A DNA stretch of 64,000 nt from Turnera subulata (taxonomy: Eukaryota; Streptophyta; Magnoliopsida; Malpighiales; Passifloraceae), in NCBI GenBank assembly GCA_028386065.3, contig JAKUCV010001762.1, positions 6,787 through 70,786 on the forward strand, given 5' to 3'. Below the pieces are notes generated by a model, which did no database searches, had not been told where the DNA came from, and was given only the letters and a program-made list of their open reading frames with translations. Within the stretch, counting starts at the first letter, position 1. Each line of letters opens with the position of its first letter. Made by a program: the position numbers and the translations under genes. Below, piece by piece: positions 22,021-33,981 of the stretch.

Positions 22021-22693
22021 ACCTTTTTTTTTAAAAAAATAAATTGATAATTGCTAAACTCTTTTCTCTAAATATTTATAAATATAGGTACAGGTTTTGT
22101 TTTTGATACTGTTTCTTCTCTATTTATTCTTCTCTCTTTTCCTTAGCTTGCAGAACGTACTAATCTTATTCTCTTTTTTTTTATTCTCTATGTAATTATA
22201 TTTTGCTTTTTAACTTCCTCTATCTAATACAGTTTCTTTAGAGAAACAAAGAAGTGAAAACACACAGAGTAAACCGAATGTCAGTACAGAGAAATCTAGA
22301 TATAGTTCCTCTGTTTTAAGTTTCTTTACAATTCTATTTTATTTTTTAAGTTTCTGTGTCTCATACAGTTTCTTTTGAGAAACAAAAAAGTGAAAACAAA
22401 TAGAGAAAACTGGATGTCAGTATAGTGAAATCCGGATACAGTGTTTTAGTTTGTTTTCAATTGTATTTTGTTTTTTAAGTATCTACATCTGAGAAAGTTT
22501 TATTTACATTTTTATATATTATATTTTGTTTTTTTTTCTTTTTAATACAATTGAGTATTGTTTTCAATTCTATTTTGTTTTTTAAGTATCTATATCTGAG
22601 AAAGTTTTATTTACATTTTTATATATTATTTTTCATTTTTTTTCTTTTTAATACAATTGAGTATTTTAATTTTTATAATAATTTTGTTTACAG

Positions 22694-22839
22694 GAAAAAA
22701 AAATTAATACTTTGGATGAGTTGACCCCTGACAATGATTTATGGACAATTCAAGTTAGGGTTTCCAGGTTGTGGAGTCATTGAATATAAAATTACGGAAT
22801 CTCCTTATTAGTTTAGATTTGATTTTAATTGATGCAAAG
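22694..22839 (+). pseudogene. RPA-like OB-fold exon, copy 1 in Helitron-2
   Basis: The splice acceptor TTTGTTTACAG ends at 22693. The exon reads INTLDELTPDNDLWTIQVRV, then a 1-base loss shifts the frame, and it ends IDLILIDAK just before the donor-like AAG|GTATGC (22840). Both splice sites are visible, which supports a real exon of an RPA1/DUF223-like gene. The shift makes it a pseudogene. Confidence 0.65.
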
Positions 22840-23496
22840 GTATGCTTAAATTTTTCATGCCTTTTGTTTTATCTCATTTTTTATTATATTTGTTCTTTTA
22901 TTTTCCATAATGATCTCATATTTTTAAGTTTTAATATTTATTTGTTTCCATATTATTTCCTTTTCATAGTATTATTTTTTGTTAATTATTTTTGTTTTTT
23001 TCATTTCCCAGAATTATATATTATTTTCATTCTTTTGGCATTGTATTTGTTTTTAAAATTTTCCAGAATTAAATATTCTCCTGTTTTTATTTTTTTGGCT
23101 TTTTATTTTTAAAAATATTCTAGAATTACATTATTTTGTTGTTTTTTTTTTTTGCATTGTGTTAAACACACAGAGTAAAACGAATGTCAGTACAGAAAAA
23201 TCCAGATACAGTTCATCTATTTTAAGTTTCTTTACAATTCTATTTTGTTTTTTAAGTTTCTGTGTTTCATACAGTTTCTTTTGAGAAACAAAAAAGCGAA
23301 AACACACAGAGAAAACCGGATGTCAGTATAGTGAAATCCGGATACAGTTCCTGTGTTTTACAGTTTGCTTTCAATTCTATTTTGTTTTTTAAGTATCTAT
23401 ATCTAAGAAAGTTTTATTTACATTTTTATATATTATTTTTCGTTTTTTCTTTTTAATACACTGAGTATTTTAATTTTTATAATATTTTTTTTATAG

Positions 23497-23600
23497 GAAA
23501 ATGAAAATTAATACTTTGGATGAGTTGACCCCTGACAATGATTTATGGACAATTTAAGTTAGGGTTTCCAGGTTGTGGAGTCCTTGAATACAAAATTACA
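23497..23600 (+). pseudogene. RPA-like OB-fold exon, copy 2 in Helitron-2
   Basis: Acceptor TTTTTTATAG ends at 23496; the exon reads INTLDELTPDNDLWTI, a TAA replaces the next codon, then VRVSRLWSP. The 3' part of the exon is missing. Confidence 0.6.
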
Positions 23601-24958
23601 AAATTAATACTTTTCATTCTTTTGGCATTGTGTTTGTTTTTAAAATTTTCCAAAATTAAATATTCTCGTGTTTTTATTTTTTTGGCTTTTTATTTTTAAA
23701 AATATTCCAGAATTACATTATTTTCCTGTTTTTTTGCATTATGTTAGTTTTTTGTTTTTTTCCAAATTTTTACATTATTTTTCAATTTTTTGGTATTTTT
23801 TTTAAAATTTTTTCTACATTATTTATTATTTTCATGTTTTTATTTATTTTTTTGGCATTGTGTTTGTTTTTTAATTTCCCTGCATTGTTTTTACATGTTT
23901 TGATTGGGCATTGTGTTAGTTTTTTCAATTTTCCAGATTTATTCATTATTTTCCTTTTTCTTTTCCCAGGTTTGTAATATATTTTTTTCCTTCTTTTGTG
24001 ATAGTTTTCTTTTTTTTCTAGAATTTAATATTTTTTTTCCTATTTTTTGAATTGTGTTTGTTTTTTAAATTTTCCAGATGTTTTTATTATTTTCATGTTT
24101 TTTGGCATTGTGTTAGTTTTATTTTATTATTTATATATTATTTTTCTGCTTTTATTTTTTTTTGCATTTTTTTGTGTTTTTTTAGTTTTCCTAAATCATT
24201 TATTATTTTCATGTGTTTTTTAAAGGAATTGTGTTAGTTTTCTTATTTTTTTAGAATTATATATTATTTTCCTTTTTTTGCGTTGTGTTTGTTTTTAAAA
24301 ATTTTACTGATTTTTTTATATTTATATTTTTCTTTCTTTGTTTTTTTTTTTAATTTTTTTCTTTTTTTTTTCTTTTTTTATTGTATTGTTTTTTTCAGGG
24401 TTCAATGAAGCATGCCGTAATAAAAAAAATCTTTATACAAAATTTTTGGGCCAAATTACGTGAGGGATTGGTTTACAAAATCTCAAATTTCAAGGTGGTC
24501 AAAGAAACCAATCAATACTACCTGTAAAGCACCAATATAAACTTAATATTAGCACTTAATACTTTATATTAATATTTTAGTATTAGATTTCTAAGTTCAA
24601 AATTTTTACAAATATACCACTTAATTTGGAAAAAGAGGACCTCAGAAATTATGCTTTTCTATAGATTGAGAACATTTTGAAGAGGAATGGAAAAATTAAT
24701 GAAGAATATCAATTGTCGGCGCCTAATTTAGTAAGGAATGCACTACTTCGCAATACATTATTAGTAGAGGAGATGAACTACAATTAAAAGCACAACTTTA
24801 AATTTTTAAGAAACATAGCTTAAAGCAATATTAGAGTAAAAATAAAAATTTAAGACATTCATTTTTAAAAGTACAAAAAGCCTAATAAAAAAATAAAAAA
24901 AATTAAGTAGAAAACATAGCTTTAACCAAGCCCGTGGAATCTATGGGTAGTGAACTAG

Positions 24959-25342
24959 TAGTGGAACGTTTCTGTAAATATAGAAGGCCACGTGGCAACA
25001 CCTACAATTAGTATTTGAATTACAAATCTAGCCAAATTAAAAACACGTCTGGTGGGAGGAGAGGAAAAACAAAAATAACCCAACCATAATTACCCCAAAT
25101 ATTTATGAACCATAATTAAGCTAATAAATTTGGTTCATGAATCCTGATTTGTTACTAAAAATTCATGAACCATAACTAAGCTAATAAATTCAGTTCATGA
25201 ATCCTGATTTGTTAATAAAAATTCATGAATTGCTATAAATATGTGTTTTTCCTACCCCTACTTTTTGCCATTTTTTATTTAGTTGCAGAGGTATTTCACT
25301 TCCTTTCTGTGTTTTTTTTGGTCTTTTGGGTGGGGTAGATGG
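24959..25342. other. Spacer before Gypsy-2, possible host sequence
   Basis: No clear gene. A ~65-bp direct duplication with TTCATGAATCCTGATTTGTTA lies at 25104-25225. The final ~60 bases (from TTGCAGAGG at 25283) are open in the frame that continues past Gypsy-2 at 30651; see the entry there. Confidence 0.5.
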
Positions 25343-25347
25343 TTTGA

Positions 25348-25773
25348 TGTTATGTCTGCAGATTGGACTGAGGAAAATAACAATGGGTTAGTGAGTGAGG
25401 AAGCCCAAGACGAGGGGATGGGTAGTGTTAAGCCTGCTTCCGAAGCCCAAGGCCTAAGCTCTACAACACTAAGAAGAACCAAGAGTGTACGGGTTCCTTC
25501 GAGAAGATTGGCAGACTATTTGGTGGACCAGCAAGTTGGTCATAACGGTTTAGACGCGTAAATCCAGGGAGGCACAACTATATGAAGAGGACTTGCCAAA
25601 CAGAATAGGCATGGAATTAGTGAAAGGAGTTTCTTATTTCTCACCCCCTTCTTCTTTGTTGTTTCTGTAATTCTCTCTACTTCCCTTGGCAATTGTAACC
25701 CGAGACATACTTACTTGAATAAAACCATACTCTTCTCTGGGTTTATGCCAATTTTTGGATTTCCTCCATTACA
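25348..25773 (+). repeat. Gypsy-2 5' LTR (426 bp)
   Basis: Starts TGTTATGTCTGCAG, ends CTCCATTACA. Followed at once by the primer binding site TTGGTGCTTTCATTGAG (25774-25790). Confidence 0.93.
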
Positions 25774-25790
25774 TTGGTGCTTTCATTGAG
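25774..25790 (+). promoter_or_regulatory. Gypsy-2 primer binding site
   Basis: TTGGTGCTTTCATTGAG directly follows the 5' LTR. It does not resemble the TGGTAGCGGAGC site of the other elements, so a different tRNA primer is implied. Confidence 0.7.
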
Positions 25791-25802
25791 CCCTTTGCAG
25801 CC

Positions 25803-26987
25803 ATGGCAGAGGGGACCCGTTTCAAGATCCTGGAGGAATCGGTGAAAGCCAACCAGGAGATGAATCATCTCCTCCGCAAGGATGTTGATGACATACATTC
25901 TACCCTCAAGGAGTTACTGGGTAAAGTGAATGCCATCTCCATTACTTCATCGCCGAGTTCTTCTCGTGGAGGTCCAGGTCCATCGGATGAGTTTTCCTCC
26001 GGCTCCGGTCTTTTTGGTCGCCATAAGCCAGCTTCGGTGGAACTTCCCCGGTTCTCAGGTACCAACCCGGAAAACTGGGTTTTCTTAGCCAATCGCTATT
26101 TTGATTTCTATCACATCACAACTGAGGATCGGTTAACTATTGCCTCGTTTTATCTGTTGGATGAGGCTGCGGAATGGTTCCAGTGGATGTGTCATAATCG
26201 TCAATTGGCTGGGTGGGATCCCTTCACGGTGGCTCTTATCAAAAGAATCAAATCCAAGGAGCTGGAATCTCCTGAAGGGCAACTCTCCAAACTTGTGATG
26301 ACTACAACGGTGAGTGACTATCAAGCTCGTTTTGAAGCTTTGACGAATAAAACCATGTATTTACCCCCTGTTTATTTAATTCGTTGCTTCATTTCGGGTC
26401 TACGAGCCGATATTAAAACTGAGCTTTTAGTGGCCCAACCCACAGAATTGGAGGAAGCTTTTCGGTTGGCCCATATTCATGAACAACGTTTTGCCCTATC
26501 TTCGGGCCTCACCAAACCCCGCCTGGGTATTTCCCCACCCCTATTACCCACCCCAAAACCAAGCCCTAATTTCACAACACACAACTCCCTACCCTCCCAA
26601 ACCACAAATACAACCCCTCTCAAAACCTCTAAGCTTCCCTTCCGCAAACTCACTCCTTCTGAAATTGCCCAGAAAAGAGCCAACGGCTTATGCTATAACT
26701 GTGATGAAAAGTACTCTTGGGGCCATAAATGTAAAACTCTTCCTCAACTGTTGTTTATTGAGGATGATTGTGACCCCTCTCCCACAACCGACACCTTGTG
26801 TGCCGACGGTGACCTGGCCGATGCTCTTCAGTTACAGGAAGCTCAACACCAGTCAGCCATTTCTTATAATGCGTTGGCAGGGGGTGCCCCTCTACCACCC
26901 TTCGTTTCACAGGTTATGTCCAGGGCCACTCAGTTCAGATTCTCTTGGATGGGGGCAGTACGCACAATTTTGTGCAAACTCGGATAG
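25803..26987 (+). CDS. gag: Gypsy-2 gag
   Basis: Capsid protein precursor. The start is the ATG at 25803 ([20 protein letters not shown]), 30 bases after the LTR. An N-terminal coiled coil is followed by a Ser/Gly linker, then Retrotrans_gag ([61 protein letters not shown]) and the zinc knuckle [15 protein letters not shown] at residues ~290-305. The last ~35 codons from 26885 are out of frame with the protease. The frame change falls in a run of five G at 26880-26884; gag and pol are normally one frame in this lineage, so this looks like a one-base slip. A programmed shift or a base-call error is possible. Confidence 0.9.
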   Translation: MAEGTRFKILEESVKANQEMNHLLRKDVDDIHSTLKELLGKVNAISITSSPSSSRGGPGPSDEFSSGSGLFGRHKPASVELPRFSGTNPENWVFLANRYFDFYHITTEDRLTIASFYLLDEAAEWFQWMCHNRQLAGWDPFTVALIKRIKSKELESPEGQLSKLVMTTTVSDYQARFEALTNKTMYLPPVYLIRCFISGLRADIKTELLVAQPTELEEAFRLAHIHEQRFALSSGLTKPRLGISPPLLPTPKPSPNFTTHNSLPSQTTNTTPLKTSKLPFRKLTPSEIAQKRANGLCYNCDEKYSWGHKCKTLPQLLFIEDDCDPSPTTDTLCADGDLADALQLQEAQHQSAISYNALAGGAPLPPFVSQVMSRATQFRFSWMGAVRTILCKLG

Positions 26988-29900
26988 CTGGTTTTCTGCA
27001 CTTGCCTATTGAAGCTATTTCTCCCTTCTCTGTTGTTGTTGGTAACGGTGACAAACTAATATGCTCTGGGTTAATTCGACAGGTTCCCGTGTCTATTCAG
27101 GGCACTACTATTGAACTCAATTTTTATGTGTTACCTATTCAGGGTTGGGACATGGTATTGGGCGTAGCTTGGTTGTCTACATTGGGGCCGGTTGTCACTA
27201 ACTATGCAACTGCCCAGTTTCAATTTACTCTCGCAGGTCAACAGGTCACTTGGCAGGGTGAGCTCCCTTTAATCCAGCCAGTTCAATTGAACTCTCTTCG
27301 TCGGATGTGTGCCACAGAGGCTGTTGCGACCTTCTATCATTTATCCTGGCCTCCGGATGAGTCCAACAAGGATCCACTTCCATCCGACCTTGCAGCCCTG
27401 TTGAGCAAGTACGGTGATGTTTTCCAAAAACCTCATGGGCTGCCTCCCTCTAGGAAACAGGATCACAGCATTGCCTTAGTGCCCAATACAGCCCCTGTTA
27501 ATGTGCGCCCTTACCGATATCCTCATTTCCAAAAGCAAGAGATGGAAAACATGGTCAAGGAGATGTTGCAGGAGGGCATTATTCAACCTAGCACAAGCCC
27601 CTTTTCTTCCCCTGTATTGCTAGTCCGCAAAAAAGACGGCACTTGGCGATTTTGCGTTGACTATAGAGCTTTGAATGCAGTGACCATTCGGGATAGGTTT
27701 CCCATTCCCACCATCGATGAGTTATTTGATGAGTTGTATGGAGCATGTTTCTTCTCTAAGCTGAACTTGCTAGCTGGCTATCACCAAATACGAATTAAGG
27801 CAGAGGATGTTGCTAAAGCTGCCTTTTGCACTCATGACGGTCATTATGAATTCTTGGTGATGCCTTTTGGACTCTCTAATGCCCCTTCTACATTTCAAGC
27901 TGCTATGTATGACGTATTACGTCCCTTCTTGCGCAAATTTGTCCTTGTTTTCTTTGATGACATTCTTATTTACAGAGCTACATGGCAAGAACATCTACTT
28001 CACGTGCAGGCAGTCTTGCAGGTCCTGCGTGAGCAAAAATTCGTAGCCAAGCCCTCTAAATGTTCATTTGGCCAGTCCACCATTTCCTATCTGGGGCATA
28101 TCATTTCAGCTGAGGGCATTGCCGTCGACCCCGAGAAGATTAGTGTTATTCAGAATTGGCCAATTCCAACATCGGTCAAAGATCTTCGTGGGTTTTTGGG
28201 ATTAGCCAGCTATTACCGCCGGTTCATCAGGAATTTTGCACAAATTACTGGTCCTTTAACAGACTTGCTCAAGAAGGACAGCTTCCTGTGGACAGAGGAT
28301 GCTACCCAAACCATGTCTCAATTGAAAGAACTCCTTAGTAATACTCTAGTCCTCAGCCTTCCAGACTTTTCACAGCCATTTGTGCTGGAGACAGATGCTT
28401 CGGGTGTGGGCATTGGCGCGGTCCTGTCACAAGCAAAGCATCCTATCGCTTTCTTCAGCCAAAAACTGTGCCCCAGAATGCAAAAGGCCTCCACTTATCA
28501 CCGTGAGATGTTCGCCATCACACAAGCAGTGGCTAAATGGCGGCAATACTTGTTAAGCCGTCGCTTCACCATCATCACGGACCAGCACGCCCTCAACAAC
28601 CTCACAGAACAAGTAATCCACACTCCGGAGCAGCAGAAATGGATAACTAAGCTACTTGGCTATGATTTTGAGATTGTCTATCGCCCTGGCAAGGAGAACA
28701 CAGCAGCCGATGTCTTATCCCGAATTCCAGCAGTATTTATGGCCATCACACAGGCTGCGATGGATATTATATCACTGCTGCGTGAAGCTAATAAAGTGAA
28801 TCCAGAATTGCTGGCATATCAACATCACCTCACCTCAGCCTCCCTGATTAGTTCGGACTTTCAGTTCAAAGATGGCTTAGTTCTCTATCGAGACAGATTT
28901 GTGGTTCCAGCAGACTCGGATTTGCGAGAACACCTTCTTAAAGAATTCCATGATACCCCACTAGGAGGCCATGCAGGCGCAACCAGAACCTTCCAACGAC
29001 TTGCTTCCAACTTTTACTGGAAAGGTATGCGCAAAGATGTCCTCAAATGGGTAAAAGAATGCACTACTTGTCAGCGAATGAAGGATGCTTGCCTTAGTCC
29101 TGCCGGCTTGCTACAACCCTTGCCCATTCCTAACATGGTTTTTGAGAGCATTTCCATGGACTTTATCACCGGGCTGCCGTCTACTCACGGTAAGCCAGTT
29201 ATTTGGGTTGTGGTTGACCGTCTATCAAAATATGCTCACTTTACTGCCTTGCCAACTAATTTTTCAACGGAGGATGTGGCTAGACAATTCATCAAAGAGA
29301 TAATTCGACTCTATGGCATTCCGGTTTCCATTGTGTCCGACCGCGATCCGAGGTTCATGAATGCTTTTTGGAGAGAGGTCAACCGACTTCATGGCACCAC
29401 CTTGACCCCAAGCACAGCTTACCATCCACAAACAGACGGTCAATCCGAAGCTCTGAATAAGTGTCTGGAAATGTACCTCCGCTGTTTTGTGGCGGACAAT
29501 CCTACTTCCTGGATCACTTACCTTCCGTGGGCAGAATACTGGTACAATACTTCGTATCAGACTTCGGCCAAAATGACCCCATTTGAAGTACTCTATGGCC
29601 GAGCCCCTCCTGCGGTTGTTCACTATGTTCCGGGAACAGCTGCCAACCCTTTGCTTGAAGCCCAACTGTTGCCGCGCGATGAAGTGTTGCGCGCTTTGAA
29701 ACATAACCTCCAACATGCTCAAACTCGCATGAAGTTTTTTGCTGACCAGAGTCACCGTGATGTGGAATTCAAGGAGGAGGAGTGGGTATTTGTTAAGCTT
29801 CAACCATACCGACAACACTCCGTTCGCCTTCGTCGCCATAGCAAGCTGGGTCATCGATATTTCGGGCCTTTTCCCGTCCTCCAACGAATTGGAGCTGTTG

Positions 29901-30433
29901 CCTACAAGCTCAACCTTCCTGCCACTGCACGCATCCATCCCGTTTTTCATGTCTCTATGCTGAAGCTCTGCCACGGCATTCCAGATCATCAGGTGACTCC
30001 TTTACATCTTGTTGATTCTGCTGCCACTCTAGTTTTACAACCAGCTGCAATCCTACGCCAGCGGTTCGTTCTCGAAGCTGGGCGCAATGTCGAACAGTGG
30101 TTAGTGCGCTGGGTTGGTCTGTCTGATGAGGATGCTACTTGGGAACCAAAGGAGCAGCTATGTCAAAGCTTTCCACATTTGAACCTTGAGGACAAGGTTC
30201 TTTTCCGCGACGGGAGTAATGTTATGTCTGCAGATTGGACTGAGGAAAATAACAATGGGTTAGTGAGTGAGGAAGCCCAAGATGAGGGGATGGGTATTGT
30301 TAAGCCTGCTTCCAAAGCCCAAGGCCTAAGCTCTACAGCACTAAGAAGAACCAAGAGAGTACGGGTTCCTTCGAGAAGATTGGCAGACTATTTGGTGGAC
30401 AAGCAAGTTGGTCATAACGGTTTAGACGCGTAA
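26885..30433 (+). CDS. pol: Gypsy-2 pol polyprotein
   Basis: Long open frame, ATG-less at its start and expected to be reached from gag. Domains in order: protease ([11 protein letters not shown]), RT ([34 protein letters not shown] at ~27950), RNase H ([23 protein letters not shown]), integrase with zinc site (H-H...CTTCQRMK, 28949-29072) and catalytic D, D, E (MDFITG, VSDRDP, QSEALNK), then the GPF...YKLNLP tail and a chromodomain ([18 protein letters not shown], ~30100-30160). RT motif A reads [11 protein letters not shown]; the catalytic Asp is Asn (27764-27766). The frame runs 214 bases into the 3' LTR. Confidence 0.92.
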   Translation, partial: CPSTTLRFTGYVQGHSVQILLDGGSTHNFVQTRIAGFLHLPIEAISPFSVVVGNGDKLICSGLIRQVPVSIQGTTIELNFYVLPIQGWDMVLGVAWLSTLGPVVTNYATAQFQFTLAGQQVTWQGELPLIQPVQLNSLRRMCATEAVATFYHLSWPPDESNKDPLPSDLAALLSKYGDVFQKPHGLPPSRKQDHSIALVPNTAPVNVRPYRYPHFQKQEMENMVKEMLQEGIIQPSTSPFSSPVLLVRKKDGTWRFCVDYRALNAVTIRDRFPIPTIDELFDELYGACFFSKLNLLAGYHQIRIKAEDVAKAAFCTHDGHYEFLVMPFGLSNAPSTFQAAMYDVLRPFLRKFVLVFFDDILIYRATWQEHLLHVQAVLQVLREQKFVAKPSKCSFGQSTISYLGHIISAEGIAVDPEKISVIQNWPIPTSVKDLRGFLGLASYYRRFIRNFAQITGPLTDLLKKDSFLWTEDATQTMSQLKELLSNTLVLSLPDFSQPFVLETDASGVGIGAVLSQAKHPIAFFSQKLCPRMQKASTYHREMFAITQAVAKWRQYLLSRRFTIITDQHALNNLTEQVIHTPEQQKWITKLLGYDFEIVYRPGKENTAADVLSRIPAVFMAITQAAMDIISLLREANKVNPELLAYQHHLTSASLISSDFQFKDGLVLYRDRFVVPADSDLREHLLKEFHDTPLGGHAGATRTFQRLASNFYWKGMRKDVLKWVKECTTCQRMKDACLSPAGLLQPLPIPNMVFESISMDFITGLPSTHGKPVIWVVVDRLSKYAHFTALPTNFSTEDVARQFIKEIIRLYGIPVSIVSDRDPRFMNAFWREVNRLHGTTLTPSTAYHPQTDGQSEALNKCLEMYLRCFVADNPTSWITYLPWAEYWYNTSYQTSAKMTPFEVLYGRAPPAVVHYVPGTAANPLLEAQLLPRDEVLRALKHNLQHAQTRMKFFADQSHRDVEFKEEEWVFVKLQPYRQHSVRLRRHSKLGHRYFGPFPVLQRIGAVAYKLNLPATARIHPVFHVSMLKLCHGIPDHQVTPLHLVDSAATLVLQPAAILRQRFVLEAGRNVEQWLVRWVGLSDEDATWEPKEQLCQSFPHLNLEDKVLFRDGSNVMSADWTEENNNGLVSEEAQDEGMGIVKPASKAQGLSSTALRRTKRVRVPSRRLADYLVDKQVGHNGLDA

Positions 30434-30645
30434 ATCCAGGGAGGCACAACTATATGAAGAGGACTTGCCAAACAGAATAGGCATGGAATTAATGAAAGGA
30501 GTTTCTTATTTCTCACCCCCTTCTTCTTTGTTGTTTCTGTAATTCTCTATACTTCCCTTGGCAATTGTAACCCGAGACATACTTACTTGAATAAAACCAT
30601 ACTCTTCTCTGGGTTTATGCCAATTTTTGGATTTCCTCCATTACA
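30220..30645 (+). repeat. Gypsy-2 3' LTR (426 bp)
   Basis: Same ends and length as the 5' LTR. The polypurine tract is GACGGGAGTAA just before it. Confidence 0.93.
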
Positions 30646-30650
30646 TTTGA

Positions 30651-32049
30651 TGGTTGTGTTGTGTCCTCCATAGCAAAGTCACCGTCTTCCTCCCCTACTC
30701 CAAAGACTACAACTCCACCTCCTAATGCTCCATCCCCACTACTATTATCTTACCGCCGTCTCCTCCTACTTTTATGAGGGGAGGTGTGTGTGATTAATAA
30801 TATAACAATCTAATAATAATGGATGGACTGGCCGTGGCGGTGGCGGTGATTGGGATTGGATGCGTTTGATTATTGTGTATTTAACTTTTGTTACAACAAG
30901 CCACAAGTCATAGGAGAGCCATGAAGAAGATATTATTTTTGGGGCAGTACAAATGCATAGAGCCAGCTTTTCCAGCATCAGCCCTGGAAATTTGATAATG
31001 ATCAATATTTGGGATCATTGCTGCTAGCAGCAATTGATGTAATGTTCAGCATTGCAGTTTGTCTTATTTTCTTATATGCTTATTGGAGCTTAGACAATCA
31101 AGCTACGGAAACTCTATGGTGTTTAATGGTATGAGAAAATAGGAGAACAATATTCTAAGAAGGCCTCAACAAAGTGTTGTAAAGAAATAGATAGGATGTT
31201 CTATTTAAGCCTCAATTTTGAAGATTAGAGAGTTGTCTCTCTACTTTCGATTTTATTTCCGTTCTGTATGTAAATAAAAATAAGACTATGCGTATAGAAA
31301 GTGCATGTTGCAATTATCTGTTGATCTTACAGTGTTTGTTTTGGTACTTTCTACAATTTTTTTAAGCGACACAAGTTTATGAAAACCATAAATAATTTTA
31401 ATTTTACTACTATAATAATGTAAAAGAATTTAATATAAAAATGACTCACTGTTTTTGTATTGTAAATTGCAGTGGTTGGCAGTTCAAGATCAAGCTGGAA
31501 TGATAGTGTAAGTTGTAACACAAATAAAGAAATACTATTTTAAGTGAGAAAACAAATGAGAAAGAAGGAAAAGGAAAAGGAAAAGAGAATTAATATTTAA
31601 TATGACTATTGTAAAACAAATCATGCATTTGTTTTAAAGAAAATTGAACATTAATTATTAAAAATTAAAATATTTATTATAAGTAAGTAAGCAAGAAAAA
31701 AATATATATACATCTTTACAGTTCAAAAATTCAATATGTTAAATATGACAATAAAAAAAGATATATGTTTTCAGTAAAAATAAGATAGAAAATGAAGCAA
31801 AATTAATAAAATAAAAACAAAAATTTATTTATATCCTATTTTTAGGTAGATTCAAAGGTCATAAAATAGAGAAAATTATTTATACAAAATTATAAAATCT
31901 ATAAAATTGAAAAATATGTGAAAAAACAAATAAAAATTTATTTTATTATAATAATATTTAAAAATATTAAAAGATATTATACTATCTCAGAAATTAAAAG
32001 AAATATAAATATGATTAATAAATAATTTATATAAAATATTTTAATACTA
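30651..32049 (+). other. Gene-poor flank, possible remnant of a Pro/Ser-rich host ORF
   Basis: The frame open at 25283-25347 continues here as VVSSIAKSPSSSPTPKTTTP, then Pro/Ser-rich and Leu-rich text to TGA at about 30777. The style resembles a short arabinogalactan-type peptide, but there is no ATG and no visible signal peptide, so this is weak. The rest to 32049 is AT-rich with nothing I recognise. Confidence 0.25.
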
Positions 32050-32054
32050 TTGTG

Positions 32055-33684
32055 TGTAACAACCCGGGTAAAAATTTGGTATTTTTACCGGGACTGTAAA
32101 ATTCGTTGTACAGTGACTTACCGAATTAATTAATCTTGGATAATTAATTCAAGGTAAATCGAGCGTCGTTTTTCGAAACCGAGTCTTTTCCCGCGCTCGA
32201 GATTTTTCCGTGGATTTTTCGGACCTAAATTGGTATTTTTCGGGTCCCGGAATCCTTAGAAAAATTACACTGGAAAATAACTAAGGGGGTATACAGTTAT
32301 TTTCTGGTCCGGTCTGGACTCGCCCCATATGCAGCCAAACCTGCATAATTGAGGCAACTATTGAGGCGGATGATACACGGCTATAAAGGAGGCAGAGGAG
32401 AAGAGAAAAACAGAAGAAGAAAAGAGGAAGAAAGGAGAGGAAAAAAAAGAGGAAAAGAAAAAAAAGAGAAAGAAAAAAAAACAGAGAGAAAAAGAAGAAA
32501 ATACCGGTGAACAGTGCGTCACCATTCTCAACCTCTCGCTTACTGTACATGGGGAGGAGTTCCGCGCCGCCGTTCGCTGCACCGCCGCCACCAGCCTCTT
32601 CTCCGTGCCGTTGCGACCCCGTCGCCAGAAAAGCCGCGATGCGCCGTTGACCCGAGAGCAGATCCGCGGATCTAGCTTCTCCGCGCCTGCCGCCTCTTGC
32701 CGACGACGCAGCGCCGCCCTTCCACCGCCAGAGGAGTCGTCTCAGGAAATTTCTGGAAATTTATACCATCAAAATACTTTCTGGAAATTTATATATATGT
32801 TATTTTCCCTGGAAAATTATGGTAACTAATTGCCTTTGGAAAAATATATATGGTATACGTAATTTATATTTCCAAAAAAAAGAGAGAATTATATTGATAT
32901 TATTACGGTTTGGAAATGTATTTTACCTTTGGAAAATATACATATATATGTATATTTATAAATTCGTATTTATTTTCAGAAAATAAGTTTGTATGACTAT
33001 TTTTTCTGGAAATATTGTTTTCTAAAAATAATAATATTTGGTAATTATATTTTGGCAAGTAATATATTTTATGGAATAATTTTGGGAAAATACATATATA
33101 TGATATAATCTCCAGCAAAATTATGTTGTTTATTATTTTGGAAAAAGTATATTATTTTATGAAATATTATGATTTAATAGCTTTGGAAATATATTTTTGT
33201 AACCTTATATACATACGAGATATTTTCGGAAAAGGTTTAATTATAATAAAAGGATAATTTCATGATAATATATATATAATCGAGATGTGTTTACCGGTGA
33301 GTTTAATTTACAATTTATGGCATCATAGCATACTGATTATGTGCATTTATGTGAGCATGTTGTTATGTTGTATAGGTTTTGATATCGGGCAGTTTCCCGA
33401 GGAGCCGGCTTTGGACCGGTCATTGTCTTCAGAGTTGAGTAATCGGCTAAGGTGAGGATGGATTTCCTTTGATATGTGCCTATATTACTCGGTTGTTGTG
33501 TTTGATGATTGTTGCACTGTTGATTGTTGCATTTGCTGTAGTTTTGATTCGGGATGTTTATCCTAGTGCCTTGATTTGATTTTGGGATGTTTATCCCCGT
33601 GCATTGAGTTTTGGGATGTTTATCCCTGTGTCTTTTTGGTATAAAGAATAATAGATTAAATAATAAAATGTGATAAGGATGTCG
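32055..33684 (+). repeat. LARD 5' LTR, left part
   Basis: Left part of the 5' LTR, up to the K1/K2 insertion. It includes a purine tract at 32385-32500, a GC-rich block (32548-32745), AT-rich text rich in TGGAAA motifs, and the first three hairpins. Compared with the 3' LTR it lacks about 340 bp near 32745. Confidence 0.85.
33551..33626 (+). repeat. LARD 5' LTR hairpin array, part 1 (3 hairpins)
   Basis: GGGAT-GTTT-ATCC(C) at 33551, 33584 and 33613; 5-bp stem, 4-base loop. The array goes on at 42581 after the K1/K2 insertion. Confidence 0.8.
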
Positions 33685-33981
33685 TCACCTAATAGGGCCA
33701 AGTCAGCCAAACCCTATTCCTAACCCTAAAGTGACCGAAACCCTAACCCTAATTGGACTAGGTTTTTAATTGAGCCCACATAATTTCGACACTAATTAAA
33801 AACCTTACAATTAAAAACCAAATAACTGAACTAAAGCCCACAAATAATAACCCAAATATAGTCCAAGACGAAATTACAAACCCAACAAATAATAAAACCC
33901 AACTAAAAACACTTTAGCTCAAATAATAAAAAACTAAACCGAATTTCCGGACAGAATCTGTCCGTCGACTTCAAGCGCATT

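Larger units (their letters stand above)
22258..23600. repeat. Segmental duplication inside Helitron-2 (~906 bp apart)
   Basis: The block with CACACAGAGTAAA, GGATGTCAGTATAGTGAAAT and the RPA-like exon at 22258-22790 recurs at about 23164-23600 in the same order and orientation. Confidence 0.75.
21060..24958 (+). mobile_element. Helitron-2, non-autonomous (3.9 kb)
   Basis: 5' end TCTATTACATATATTTAAAG after an A; 3' end with hairpin CCCGTGGAATCTATGGG (24931-24947), then CTAG (24955-24958) and T. It shares ~130 bp of 5' end and the 3' structure with Helitron-1, so both belong to one family. It holds no Rep/helicase frame. The interior is T-rich and carries two copies of an RPA-like exon and a diverged tandem array. 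Confidence 0.85.
25348..30645 (+). mobile_element. Gypsy-2: nearly complete chromodomain gypsy (Reina-like chromovirus)
   Basis: A full element of 5298 bp with two 426-bp LTRs (25348-25773 and 30220-30645) and the 5-bp target duplication TTTGA (25343-25347, 30646-30650). It encodes gag, protease, RT, RNase H, integrase and a C-terminal chromodomain. By eye the LTRs differ at about 8 positions, near 2%, so it inserted recently relative to everything else here. Defects seen: a frame change in a G5 run between gag and protease, and an Asp-to-Asn change in RT motif A. Confidence 0.93.

Noticed and set aside
22771..24240. Several Phe/Ile/Leu-rich frames suggesting membrane proteins
   Set aside because: They come from T-rich intron-like text in Helitron-2; no conserved motif and no consistent frame.
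29264..29989. 241-codon minus-strand frame opposite Gypsy-2 pol
   Set aside because: Lies antisense to the conserved integrase; no recognisable domain. A shadow of the real gene.
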